Shown here in pieces: positions 6,592 to 15,049 of a stretch of DNA of 18,659 nucleotides. The DNA comes from an uncultured Oscillospiraceae bacterium. Lineage in GTDB: Bacteria > Bacillota > Clostridia > Oscillospirales > Oscillospiraceae. A model generated the notes under the pieces. The model saw nothing but the letters and a program-made list of their open reading frames with translations, was not told the DNA's origin and searched no databases. A program made the position numbers and the translations under genes. The stretch spans positions 1-18,659 of the forward strand of contig CAJUKH010000050.1 in the NCBI GenBank assembly GCA_910587345.1. The letters run 5' to 3'. Within the stretch, counting starts at the first letter, position 1. Every line of letters starts with the position of its first letter.

Positions 6592-7129
6592 ACAGGGATA
6601 AGGGCAGATAAAAATAAAGGGCGGTCTCCTTCCGATGGGGGGTATGGTGATAGACACGGGCGTCGATGCCCCCCAGAACGAAACCGCATTTCAGATAGAA
6701 GCGGCAGGCCGGAAGGTTGTTGTCCTGGGTCTCCAGAGTAAGGCCATCCAGGCCCTTCTCCTCTGCCCAGGCCACGGCGGCATCCATAAGGGCGGTGCCC
6801 ACGCCCCTGCCCCGGCAGGGGCGGCGGACCGCCAGGTCCTCCACACGGCCATCCCCGTTCCAGCTTTTTGCGATGCGGATACGGCCCAGACAGGCCTCCC
6901 CCGCCAGCGCCAGAAAGAGAGCCTTGTCGGGGGAATCCATGTAGTCCGCCGGCTCAAAGGGGTCGGGGGGATAGGTCTTCTCCCCCGCAGTCTCCCACAG
7001 CTCCTCCCCAACGGCCCAGGTGCGGCCGTCATAGCGGGGGACCAGCCGGCCCAGAAGAGGAAAGGGGTCGTTCTCCAAAGAGAGACAACGGCCTGTGGCG
7101 GCGGTGAGGGGAAGGATCTCAAATTTCAT
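6590..7129 (-). CDS. GNAT acetyltransferase, streptothricin acetyltransferase-like
   Basis: A 179-residue GNAT enzyme. The acetyl-CoA loop is visible as RRPCRGRGVGTALMDAAVAWAEEKG (about 102-126), preceded by GRIRIAKSWNGDGRVEDLAV and followed by LETQDNNLPACRFYLKCGFVLGGIDARVYH. From memory these blocks, and the N-terminal PFPLLGRLVPRYDGRTW, closely track the streptothricin acetyltransferases SAT-4 and SatA, which acetylate the beta-lysine amino group of nourseothricin. Start at 7129 with GGAGAGC close upstream. It is the last gene after the asparaginase and MscS genes, 87 bases after mscS. Base composition matches its neighbours, so this looks like a chromosomal family member rather than a recent import. 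The true substrate is not provable from sequence. Confidence 0.82.
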   Translation of the reverse strand: MKFEILPLTAATGRCLSLENDPFPLLGRLVPRYDGRTWAVGEELWETAGEKTYPPDPFEPADYMDSPDKALFLALAGEACLGRIRIAKSWNGDGRVEDLAVRRPCRGRGVGTALMDAAVAWAEEKGLDGLTLETQDNNLPACRFYLKCGFVLGGIDARVYHHTPHRKETALYFYLPLSL

Positions 7130-7216
7130 CTCCGCTCTCCCTCCATCGGTCGGGGCAGGCGCTATGGAGACGGGCTGTGTTTAAGCAAAACTTCAGCAGC
7201 ATATGCCCTCCCCCTC

Positions 7217-8059
7217 TTATTTTTCCATCATATGGACATTCAGGTGGTCGTAGGTCATCTCAAGTCCGGCGGCGTCCAAAGCGGCCTTGGCCTGCTCCAG
7301 AAGGTCGAAGCGCACATCCCAGTAGTCAGCGGTGGCGCACCAGGTACGGACCACATACTCCACGGCGCTGCCGCCGTAGCCGTTGACCCGTATCACCGCC
7401 TCTGGGGTGGGAAGGGTCAGGGGATGCTCCCCCACCACACGGGCCAAAACCGCCTTCACCTGCTCCGGGTCGGCGTTATAGGAGAGGTTCAGTTTCAGCT
7501 CCACCCGCCGGGTGTCGTTGCCGTTATAGTTGGTGATGGTCTTTCCCGAGATCTCCCCGTTGGGGACATAGACCACCTTGTTATCGGTGGTATATAGCTT
7601 GGTATAGACAAGCCCCACCTCCTGTACCGTGCCGCTGACCCCGGCGGCCTCCACAAAATCGCCGGCGGAGAAGGGGTGGGCGGTAAGGATCATGATACCC
7701 CCCGCCAGATTGGCCAAAATGCCCTGAATGGCCAGGGACAGCGCCAGGCCCAGGACGCTGAGAAGGGCCACCATGCTTGTCATGGGCACCCCCAGATAGC
7801 CCAGAAGGGCGCAGAGAGCCACCATCCACAATATGACCTTCAGACCGGAGCGGAGGAAGGTGCGGATGCCGGGGTCCATTTTGGTCCGGGCCAGCGCCCG
7901 GTCGGCCACCCCCACCAGAATGCGGATGGCGACCACACAGGTCACCAGCATGGCGGAAATGACCGCCGCCTGGGTCCAGGAGAAGTTTTTCAGTGTGTTT
8001 TGGATGATGCCCAGGGTCTCTTCGGCCTGGGTCTGGTCCATGGTAGTGGGTAATGCCAT
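7217..8059 (-). CDS. mscS: Small-conductance mechanosensitive channel, MscS family
   Basis: A 280-residue inner-membrane channel, close to the 286 residues of E. coli MscS. Helices lie at about 28-52 (TM1), 68-92 (TM2) and 95-127 (TM3, pore-lining, with SLAIQGILANLAGGIMIL). The TAHPFSAGDFVEAAGVSGTVQEVGLVYTKL stretch is the MscS beta-domain entry, and YVPNGEISGKTITNYN is the conserved beta motif. The start at 8059 (MALPTTMDQTQ) has AGGAG 8 bases upstream. The frame is open further upstream but would overlap the asparaginase gene without a ribosome binding site. It lies 28 bases after the asparaginase gene and is probably co-transcribed. It should release solutes on osmotic downshock. Confidence 0.93.
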   Translation of the reverse strand: MALPTTMDQTQAEETLGIIQNTLKNFSWTQAAVISAMLVTCVVAIRILVGVADRALARTKMDPGIRTFLRSGLKVILWMVALCALLGYLGVPMTSMVALLSVLGLALSLAIQGILANLAGGIMILTAHPFSAGDFVEAAGVSGTVQEVGLVYTKLYTTDNKVVYVPNGEISGKTITNYNGNDTRRVELKLNLSYNADPEQVKAVLARVVGEHPLTLPTPEAVIRVNGYGGSAVEYVVRTWCATADYWDVRFDLLEQAKAALDAAGLEMTYDHLNVHMMEK

Positions 8060-8087
8060 AAGGGGGTCTCCTTTTTCTTTGATATGG

Positions 8088-9110
8088 TCAGCGGGCCTGC
8101 CCCACCCTATGGAGGTGATAGGCGGGGACGACCTCCCCCACCAGCTGGTCCATGTTGCCCCGGTTATCCTTCCGGGCAAAGGAGGACAGCGCCTTTGCCT
8201 CCTCTTCGGTCAGCAGGTCAAGGTCCTCCAGCGCCCGCATGACGGCGGGGCTGACGGGACGGCCGGGGTCTCCGTCCTCGATTTTCAGGGCGATGCCTAT
8301 CCCCTGCTCCTTCAGGGCAACGCAGAACACCCCTTCGGCGCCGTTTTTGGCGGCCAGCTTGCCGTGGGTGGCTTCCATAAGGGAGGTGACAAAGCCCTTA
8401 TGGCCCTCCACCATCTCGGGGTGGGCATTCATGGCCCGGAAGATGCGCCCGCAGGCGGCGGCACAGTCATTGGACAGGCCCTCCGGCTTGGCCAGGCGGG
8501 CAAAGCCCAGGGCCATATTATAAACGGGAAGGCCGTGGACCGGGACACCGCAGCCGTCCTCACCGATGTAGATAGAGTCCAGCTCCACCCCGCACATATG
8601 GGCCACCAGCTTCAGCACCTCCCGTTGAAGCGGATGCTCCGGCCGGTCGTAATTTTCCAGCGGGTACCCCTTTGTAAGACAGGTGGCCAGAAAGCCGGCG
8701 TGCTTGCCGGAGCAGTCACAGTTCCAGGTGTCCAGCTGCACATGGTCCCGCAGCTGCTGCTCGTAGACCCAGGGGCTGATGGAATAGGGAGCGCCGCACT
8801 TCAGGTCGGAGAGGGCAAGCCCCAACTTTTCCAAAATGCCCTGGATCACCTTTTGGTGGTAGTCCTCTCCGTAGTGGGAGGCACACATAATGGCCAGCTC
8901 CTCATCGGTAAAGGCGAACCGGTCCGCCGCTCCGCTGAGGAGGACATTCAAGGCCTGAAGAGGCTTGGCGGCACTGCGAAGGTAGGTAACACGGTAAGGA
9001 TCGCCGGCAAAAGCCAACAACCGGCCGGTATGGTCCACCACGGCGATATCCCCATAGTGGACCGATTCCACGATGGGGCCGCGGGTCACATTGACCAAAG
9101 GTTCAGACAT
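8088..9110 (-). CDS. Class 3 (Rhizobium etli-type) L-asparaginase, Asparaginase_II family
   Basis: A 340-residue predicted cytoplasmic asparagine amidohydrolase (asparagine to aspartate plus ammonia). All recognised active-site elements are visible: S46 and K49 in RSAAKP, S78 in CASHYGED, C133 and K136 in CSGKH, and C187 in DGCGVP. In R. etli ReAV the matching residues are, from memory, S48, K51, S80, C135, K138 and C189 (the zinc site is C135/K138/C189), so the offset is a constant two. K255 in KNGAEG is a candidate for the remaining lysine. The start at 9110 has an AGGAAGAG site; the frame runs 50 codons further upstream across the promoter, which is not coding. It is the first gene of a likely operon with mscS and the acetyltransferase, driven by the promoter at 9144-9172. 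Confidence 0.9.
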   Translation of the reverse strand: MSEPLVNVTRGPIVESVHYGDIAVVDHTGRLLAFAGDPYRVTYLRSAAKPLQALNVLLSGAADRFAFTDEELAIMCASHYGEDYHQKVIQGILEKLGLALSDLKCGAPYSISPWVYEQQLRDHVQLDTWNCDCSGKHAGFLATCLTKGYPLENYDRPEHPLQREVLKLVAHMCGVELDSIYIGEDGCGVPVHGLPVYNMALGFARLAKPEGLSNDCAAACGRIFRAMNAHPEMVEGHKGFVTSLMEATHGKLAAKNGAEGVFCVALKEQGIGIALKIEDGDPGRPVSPAVMRALEDLDLLTEEEAKALSSFARKDNRGNMDQLVGEVVPAYHLHRVGQAR

Positions 9111-9143
9111 GGTTCTCTTCCTTTCCAGTTTGGATTCTATCGT

Positions 9144-9172
9144 ATTATACACCATTTTTCCCATCGGGGCAA
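9144..9172 (-). promoter_or_regulatory. Promoter of asparaginase-mscS-acetyltransferase operon
   Basis: Minus strand TTGCCC (9167-9172), a 17-base spacer and a perfect TATAAT (9144-9149), about 34 bases before the asparaginase start. It is back to back with the YciI-like gene's promoter. Confidence 0.8.
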
Positions 9173-9192
9173 GGCTCTCTCCTTTGTTCGGG

Positions 9193-9221
9193 TTGCATGG
9201 ATGCGAAAGGCATGGTATAAT
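9193..9221 (+). promoter_or_regulatory. Promoter of YciI-like gene
   Basis: Plus strand TTGCAT (9193-9198), a 17-base spacer and a perfect TATAAT (9216-9221), 37 bases before the start codon. The -35 boxes of the two divergent promoters are only 20 bases apart. Confidence 0.82.
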
Positions 9222-9258
9222 CTCAAAGTTACACACAAAACACAAAGGAGATGAGCCC

Positions 9259-9558
9259 ATGGATAAAACGATGTACCTGATGCTGCTTGAGAAGAGTAAA
9301 ACTTACAACCGTCTCACCAAACAAGCCGTCACCCAACATGTTGAGAATATCAGGATGCTGGATGATTCGGGAAAGCTGGAGCTGTGCGGTGTATTCAAGG
9401 GCTGGCCCGGGATGGCGGGAATGTATATCCTGAAAACCGGAAGCCGGGAGGAGGCGGAAGCCCTTTGCGAACAGGAGCCGCTGGTGGTTGGCGGGTATGC
9501 CACCTATAAGCTGGCGACGCTGCAAATTGCGGACCAGGAAAACAATTATCTGCTGTAG
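9259..9558 (+). CDS. YciI-like (YCII-related domain) protein
   Basis: A 99-residue single-domain protein. HVENIRMLDDSGKLELCGVFKGWPGMAGMYILKTGSREEAEALCEQEPLVVGGYATYKLATL covers the whole YCII fold, a ferredoxin-like dimer with a conserved His (H27) and Asp (D35 or D36) pair. Family functions are poorly known; some members are dechlorinases or dehydrogenase-like accessory proteins. The ATG at 9259 has AAGGAGA 9 bases upstream; longer versions of this frame would run through the promoter. It is a single-gene transcript closed by the terminator at 9596-9630. Confidence 0.85.
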   Translation: MDKTMYLMLLEKSKTYNRLTKQAVTQHVENIRMLDDSGKLELCGVFKGWPGMAGMYILKTGSREEAEALCEQEPLVVGGYATYKLATLQIADQENNYLL

Positions 9559-9595
9559 CCTTTGAAGGCAGCACCCCCATTTTTCAAAACAACGC

Positions 9596-9630
9596 AAAAA
9601 GCACCTGCCGCAATGCGGCAGGTGCTTTTT
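9596..9630. terminator. Bidirectional intrinsic terminator
   Basis: A perfect 11-bp stem GCACCTGCCGC / GCGGCAGGTGC (9601-9611 with 9615-9625) with loop AAT is flanked by five A and five T. It ends the YciI-like gene on the plus strand and tuf, the last str-operon gene, on the minus strand. Confidence 0.95.
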
Positions 9631-9647
9631 CAGTCAAAGGAAACGAA

Positions 9648-10850
<1,203 letters not shown>

Positions 10851-10895
10851 GATTGTTTTCCTCCTTAAAATACACTTTTGTATTTCGTTTTTTCT

Positions 10896-10929
10896 GGGTT
10901 GGTCCGCAACCCTTCCGGTCGCGGACCGG
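10896..10929 (-). promoter_or_regulatory. tuf leader with mutually exclusive hairpins
   Basis: In transcript order, CCGGTC/GACCGG (10924-10929 with 10915-10920) forms hairpin 1 and GGGTTG/CAACCC (10907-10912 with 10896-10901) forms hairpin 2. A third stem GGTCCGC/GCGGACC (10921-10927 with 10901-10907) overlaps both and excludes them. It lies between the promoter and the ribosome binding site of tuf. A regulatory role is inferred. Confidence 0.5.
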
Positions 10930-10937
10930 ATATCTGT

Positions 10938-10966
10938 ATTGTACCGTATCAGACGGGAAAAAGCAA
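10938..10966 (-). promoter_or_regulatory. Internal promoter for tuf
   Basis: Minus strand TTGCTT (10961-10966), a 17-base spacer and TACAAT (10938-10943) lie just after the fusA stop codon, giving tuf its own transcript with an approximately 80-base leader. Confidence 0.7.
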
Positions 10967-10979
10967 CAAAAATTTGTGA

Positions 10980-13088
10980 TTAACCCTCGTCTTTCCGGCC
11001 CCGCTCGGCGACGATCTTGTCGGCGATGCTCTTGGGGATCTCGGTGTAGCTGTGAGGCTCCATGGAATACTGGCCACGGCCCTGAGTGGAAGAACGAAGG
11101 TCGGTGGCGTAGCCGAACATGCTGGCCAGAGGCACCAGAGCGTCCACCTGAGTGGCGCCAGAGCGGTTTTCCTGACCCTGGATCATGCCACGGCGGGCGG
11201 TCAGGTCGCCGATAACGTTGCCCAGATACTCATCGGGCACGGTGACGGAAACCTTCATGATAGGCTCCAGCAGGATGGGGTTGGCCTTCCGCATGGCCTC
11301 TTTGAAGGCCATGGAACCGGCGATCTTAAACGCCATTTCGGAAGAGTCCACCTCGTGGTAGGAGCCGTAGGTCAGATGGACCTTCACATCCACCACGGGA
11401 TAGCCGGCCAGAACACCGGCGGCCATAGCGCCCTGAATGCCCTGGTCAACGGCGGGGATATATTCCTTGGGGATCACGCCGCCGGTGATCTCGTTGAGGA
11501 ACTCATAGCCCTTACCGGACTCGTTGGGCTCCACAGTGATGCGGACATGGCCGTACTGGCCCTTACCGCCGGACTGACGGGCATACTTGGTCTCCTGCTC
11601 GGTGGTGTTCTTGATGGTCTCCTTATAGGCCACCTGGGGAGCGCCCACGTTGGCCTCCACCTTAAACTCACGGAGCAGACGGTCCACGATGATCTCCAGA
11701 TGGAGCTCGCCCATGCCAGCGATGATGGTCTGGCCGGTCTCTTCGTCGGTCCAGGTCTTGAAGGTGGGGTCTTCCTCGGCCAGCTTCATCAGAGCCAGAC
11801 CCATCTTCTCCTGACCGGCCTTGGTCTTAGGCTCGATGGCCACCCGGATAACGGGGTCGGGGAACTCCATGGACTCCAGAATGATGGGGTGCTTCTCATC
11901 ACACAGGGTGTCGCCGGTGGTGGTGTTCTTCAGACCCACGGCGGCGGCAATGTCGCCGGCGTAGACCTCTTCGATATCCTCCCGGTGGTTGGCGTGCATC
12001 TGCAGGATGCGGCCCATACGCTCCTTCTGTCCCTTGGTGGAGTTCAGAACGGAGGTGCCGGTGGTCAAAGAGCCGGAATAGACCCGGAAGAAGGACAGAC
12101 GGCCCACAAAGGGGTCGGTGGCGATCTTGAAGGCCAGGGCGGAGAAGGGAGCGTTGTCATCGGCGGGACGCTCGTCCTCAGCCTCGGTGTCGGGATTCAC
12201 GCCCTGAATGGCCGGAATATCCAGCGGGGAGGGCATATAGTCCACGATGGCGTCCAGCAGCTTCTGAACACCCTTGTTCTTGTAGGAGGTGCCGCAGGTC
12301 ACGGGGACCAGACGGTTCTCCACGGTGCCCTTACGCAGAGCCTTGCGGATCATCTCCTCAGGCACGGGCTGCTCCTCCAGGACCAGCATCATGATCTCGT
12401 CATCGATGTCGGCCACGGCGTCCAGCAGCTTGGCGCGGTACTCCTGGGCCTTCTCCATCAGGTCGGCGGGGATCTCCTCCACCCGCATGTCCTTGCCCAG
12501 ATCGTCGTAGTAGATGTCGGCGTCCATCTCCACCAGGTCGATGATACCCTTGAAGGTATCCTCAGAACCGATGGGAAGCTGGATGGGCACGGCGTTACAC
12601 TTCAGACGGTCGTGGATCATGTCCAGAACATGATAGAAGTTGGCGCCCATGATGTCCATCTTGTTGACGTAGATCATACGGGGCACCTTGTAGGTGTCGG
12701 CCTGACGCCACACAGTCTCGGACTGGGGCTCCACGCCGCCCTTGGCGCACATGACGGTGACAGAGCCGTCCAGAACACGGAGAGACCGCTCCACCTCCAC
12801 GGTGAAGTCCACGTGGCCCGGGGTATCAATGATGTTGATACGGGTCTGGGGGAACTGGTCCTTGGTGCCCTTCCAGTAACAAGTGGTAGCAGCGGAGGTG
12901 ATGGTGATACCACGCTCCTGCTCCTGAGCCATCCAGTCCATGGTTGCGGTACCGTCATGGGTCTCACCGATTTTGTAGTTTACGCCGGTGTAGTACAGGA
13001 TACGCTCGGTGGTCGTCGTCTTGCCGGCGTCGATGTGGGCCATGATACCAATATTTCGGGTATCGTGCAAAGAAACTTTTCTCGCCAT
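10980..13088 (-). CDS. fusA: Elongation factor G
   Basis: A 702-residue translocase GTPase, full length. G1 AHIDAGKT spans 17-24, G3 DTPGH spans 88-92 with catalytic H92, and G4 NKMD spans 142-145; all five EF-G domains are covered to the C-terminus. It drives tRNA-mRNA movement and, with RRF, ribosome recycling. The start ATG follows rpsG by 21 bases, with a GGAG site about 11 bases upstream, so translation is probably coupled to rpsG. Fusidic acid resistance cannot be judged from the sequence alone. Confidence 0.98.
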   Translation of the reverse strand: MARKVSLHDTRNIGIMAHIDAGKTTTTERILYYTGVNYKIGETHDGTATMDWMAQEQERGITITSAATTCYWKGTKDQFPQTRINIIDTPGHVDFTVEVERSLRVLDGSVTVMCAKGGVEPQSETVWRQADTYKVPRMIYVNKMDIMGANFYHVLDMIHDRLKCNAVPIQLPIGSEDTFKGIIDLVEMDADIYYDDLGKDMRVEEIPADLMEKAQEYRAKLLDAVADIDDEIMMLVLEEQPVPEEMIRKALRKGTVENRLVPVTCGTSYKNKGVQKLLDAIVDYMPSPLDIPAIQGVNPDTEAEDERPADDNAPFSALAFKIATDPFVGRLSFFRVYSGSLTTGTSVLNSTKGQKERMGRILQMHANHREDIEEVYAGDIAAAVGLKNTTTGDTLCDEKHPIILESMEFPDPVIRVAIEPKTKAGQEKMGLALMKLAEEDPTFKTWTDEETGQTIIAGMGELHLEIIVDRLLREFKVEANVGAPQVAYKETIKNTTEQETKYARQSGGKGQYGHVRITVEPNESGKGYEFLNEITGGVIPKEYIPAVDQGIQGAMAAGVLAGYPVVDVKVHLTYGSYHEVDSSEMAFKIAGSMAFKEAMRKANPILLEPIMKVSVTVPDEYLGNVIGDLTARRGMIQGQENRSGATQVDALVPLASMFGYATDLRSSTQGRGQYSMEPHSYTEIPKSIADKIVAERGRKDEG

Positions 13089-13109
13089 AATCTCTTTAAC
13101 TCCTCAATC

Positions 13110-13580
13110 TTACCAGCGGTAGTGGGCGAAGGCCTGGTTGGCCTGGGCGTTCTTGTGCATATCCTCACGACGCTTCACGGCGCCGCCCAGATTGTTGGCG
13201 GCGTCCATCAGTTCGCCGGCCAGCCGCTCCTTCATGGTCTTCTCGCCACGGGTGCGGGCGAAGGTGGTGATCCACCGCAGACCCAGGGTCTGCCGCCGCT
13301 CGGGGCGGACCTCGATGGGCACCTGGTAGGTGGCGCCGCCCACACGGCGGGCCTTGACCTCCAGGGAGGGCATCACATTCTCCATGGCGGCGGTAAAGGT
13401 CTCTACAGGGTCCTTACCGGTCTTCTCCTGGATGATATCAAAGGCGCCGTAGACCACTTTCTGGGCCACGCCCTTCTTTCCGTCCAGCATGATGTTGTTG
13501 ATCAGCCGGGTCACCAGGACGGAGTTGTACATAGGATCGGGCAAAATTTCCCGCTTGGGTACGTTTCCTCTTCTGGGCAC
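13110..13580 (-). CDS. rpsG: 30S ribosomal protein S7
   Basis: A 156-residue primary 16S rRNA-binding protein that nucleates the 30S head. The chosen start is the GTG at 13580 (M/VPRRGNVPKREILPDPMYNS). It gives the usual family length and N-terminus and has AAGGAGG 8 bases upstream. The ATG six codons earlier overlaps that ribosome binding site and would add a non-conserved MKEGSK. The conserved RGNVPKREILPDP and GGATYQVPIEVRPERR blocks are intact. Followed closely by fusA; preceded by an unusual 250-base gap to rpsL that holds a likely promoter. Confidence 0.96.
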   Translation of the reverse strand: MPRRGNVPKREILPDPMYNSVLVTRLINNIMLDGKKGVAQKVVYGAFDIIQEKTGKDPVETFTAAMENVMPSLEVKARRVGGATYQVPIEVRPERRQTLGLRWITTFARTRGEKTMKERLAGELMDAANNLGGAVKRREDMHKNAQANQAFAHYRW

Positions 13581-13830
13581 TTTGCTTCCCTCCTTCATAT
13601 AGGAATGATTTCATAGGTACTCGAACGGTCAGACCGTCCGTGTAAAGACAAGTGCCAGTTGTCTTTCAGTGCCCCGCAGGAAACGCTCCCTATATATAGG
13701 TAAGCGCTTTTGCAAGGACAACTGCCTTGCGCTTTCGCGCGGTTTGGTTCTTTTGGATTTGACCGCATTTCCACGGTCCGGCGCGGCACGGATACCGCAC
13801 CCTGCCGGTAACTATTTTCGTTGAAAATAA
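13581..13830 (-). other. 250-base rpsL-rpsG spacer with palindromes
   Basis: No gene is visible. The spacer holds ACGGTC-A-GACCGT (13625-13637), an 8-bp stem AAAGACAA/TTGTCTTT (13644-13666), the palindrome CCTATATATAGG (13689-13700) and AAGCGCTT (13702-13709). It also holds ATTTTC-GTT-GAAAAT (13814-13828), directly after the rpsL stop. CAGTTGTC (13656-13663) and GACAACTG (13717-13724) form an alternative longer-range pairing that competes with the AAAGACAA stem. Confidence 0.6.
13693..13721 (-). promoter_or_regulatory. Possible internal promoter for rpsG-fusA
   Basis: Minus strand TTGTCC (13716-13721), a 17-base spacer and TATATA (13693-13698). The -10 box lies inside the CCTATATATAGG palindrome. 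It would give an approximately 110-base leader containing two hairpins before rpsG. Confidence 0.5.
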
Positions 13831-14250
13831 TTACTTGCCGGCCTTGGGCCGCTTGGCGCCGTACTTGGACCGGGCCTGCATACGGCCGTTGACGCCCTGA
13901 GTGTCCAGAGAGCCGCGGATGATGTGGTAACGCACGCCGGGCAGGTCCTTGACACGGCCGCCGCGGATCATGACCACACTGTGCTCCTGCAGGTTGTGAC
14001 CCACACCGGGAATGTAAGCGGTCACCTCGTAGCCGTTGGTCAGCTTAACACGGGCGATCTTCCGCAAAGCGGAGTTAGGCTTCTTCGGGGTGGAGGTACG
14101 AACGGCGGTGCACACGCCTCTCTTCTGGGGAGAAGGCAGGTCGGTCTCCTTGTTCTTCAGGGTGTTCAGACCGTACTGCATGGCAGGAGAGTTGGACTTA
14201 TAGGTCGCACTCTTACGGCCCTTCTTCACGAGCTGGTTAAACGTAGGCAT
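13831..14250 (-). CDS. rpsL: 30S ribosomal protein S12
   Basis: A 139-residue decoding-centre protein. TSTPKKPNSALRK (about 52-64) and GGRVKDLPGVRYH (about 97-109) are intact. The lysines whose changes give streptomycin resistance (K56/K57 region and K101) are wild type, so a sensitive allele is expected. D102 in VKDLPG is the site modified by RimO where that enzyme is present. A stretch of roughly 14 extra residues near 17-37, compared with E. coli, is normal in Clostridia and many Firmicutes. ATG with AAGGAGG 8 bases upstream. The previous gene is the L7Ae-like protein, 132 bases away. Confidence 0.98.
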   Translation of the reverse strand: MPTFNQLVKKGRKSATYKSNSPAMQYGLNTLKNKETDLPSPQKRGVCTAVRTSTPKKPNSALRKIARVKLTNGYEVTAYIPGVGHNLQEHSVVMIRGGRVKDLPGVRYHIIRGSLDTQGVNGRMQARSKYGAKRPKAGK

Positions 14251-14382
14251 AATTTTCCTCCTTTCTTCGTTGATGGTTGATTTATTTTAACAGGAAACAG
14301 GGAATTTTATCCTCTTTTTCCCGCTAAAACCAAAGAAATGGGCTTGTCTGCCCGGGGCTGGGCATAACCCCTGCCGGTCAGG

Positions 14383-14631
14383 TCACTCCTCTGTCACCAT
14401 GGCGGCTACGGCGGCCCCCACGGAGATACCGCAGGCCCTGCCCAGCTCCTCCATGGTAAAGCCCCGCTCCACGGCGATGGCCTTCTCCTCACAGATGTCG
14501 GCCACGGGCTGGCTCACCCGGGGGTCTGTATCGTCGGCCAGAAAGACCCGCAGGCCCCGCCCGGCCTCGAGGGCGCGGCGCACCTGTTTGGCGCCCACCA
14601 CTCTGGGGGCATTGGAAAGCTCTGTCAACAT
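14383..14631 (-). CDS. L7Ae/YbxF-like ribosomal protein
   Basis: An 82-residue L7Ae/L30e/S12e-family protein, related to B. subtilis YbxF (RplGB), which binds RNA kink-turns. Visible family features are the N-terminal VVGAKQVRRALEAGRGLRVFLADDTDPRV and the helix near VADICEEKAIAVERGFTMEELGRACGISVGAAVAAM. The start at 14631 (MLTELSNAPR) follows AAGGAGG by 8 bases; the open frame continues upstream through the promoter but is not coding. It keeps its usual place directly before rpsL, but here it is the first gene of the operon, because rpoB and rpoC are not upstream. The exact RNA target is unknown. Confidence 0.88.
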   Translation of the reverse strand: MLTELSNAPRVVGAKQVRRALEAGRGLRVFLADDTDPRVSQPVADICEEKAIAVERGFTMEELGRACGISVGAAVAAMVTEE

Positions 14632-14695
14632 CCGCAGCCCCTCCTTATCCGAAAATGGGCAGAATTTTCCCGTAGGGATACCTGCGCAAGTTGAA

Positions 14696-14724
14696 ATTAT
14701 AGCATAGAGAGACTGGTAAGTCAA
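14696..14724 (-). promoter_or_regulatory. Main str-operon promoter
   Basis: Minus strand TTGACT (14719-14724), a 17-base spacer and a perfect TATAAT (14696-14701). The approximately 58-base leader contains the stem GAAAAT/ATTTTC (14651-14656 with 14664-14669) just before the ribosome binding site of the L7Ae-like gene. Confidence 0.85.
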
Positions 14725-14755
14725 GGATTTTTCAAAATTCCATCCCGCTCCGAAC

Positions 14756-14965
14756 CTATTCCCGGTCCAGATCGAACTCAAAGAGTTCGTTGGGGGTGCA
14801 GTCCAGTAAAAGACACAACGTCTCGATCCGGTCATAGCGGATGGATTGGGTCTTATTGTCTATCATATTTTTGAAATTTTGATAGCTCATACCAAGCTGC
14901 TTGTAGAGCCAGTATCGGGTCTTGCCCTTTTTCTCCAACAGGGCCTGCACATTCAGCCGGACCAT
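14756..14965 (-). CDS. Small XRE-family (Cro/CI-type) HTH regulator
   Basis: A 69-residue protein that is almost entirely a Cro/CI helix-turn-helix: TRYWLYKQLGMSYQNFKNMIDNKTQSIRYDRIETLCLLLDCTPNELFEF (about 16-64). The start at 14965 is preceded by GGAGGG 7 bases upstream; the ATG five codons earlier is part of that site. It diverges from the DUF975 membrane-protein gene. The shared 147-base region carries a twice-repeated 11-base box, so it probably represses itself and the neighbour. Similar small XRE proteins are common solitary regulators in Clostridia; no signal-sensing domain is present. Confidence 0.88.
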   Translation of the reverse strand: MVRLNVQALLEKKGKTRYWLYKQLGMSYQNFKNMIDNKTQSIRYDRIETLCLLLDCTPNELFEFDLDRE

Positions 14966-14994
14966 ATCTGATCCCTCCATTATCTCACGGAATG

Positions 14995-15049
14995 ATTAGA
15001 TAATGAAAGAATCTTGCCCCAAAGGTATAGACAAATACATTAGATAATG
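14995..15049. promoter_or_regulatory. Two candidate operators (ATTAGATAATG) for the XRE regulator
   Basis: An exact 11-base box occurs at 14995-15005 and 15039-15049, 44 bases apart (about four helical turns, same face). A half copy in the opposite orientation, ATTATCT, lies at 14979-14985. The right box sits in the spacer of the plus-strand promoter and on the -10 of the minus-strand promoter; the left box lies in the leader of the regulator gene. Confidence 0.6.

Noticed and set aside
10867..10979. Intrinsic terminator between fusA and tuf
   Set aside because: The hairpins in the gap are followed on the minus strand by A-rich, not T-rich, sequence, so a leader structure fits better than termination.
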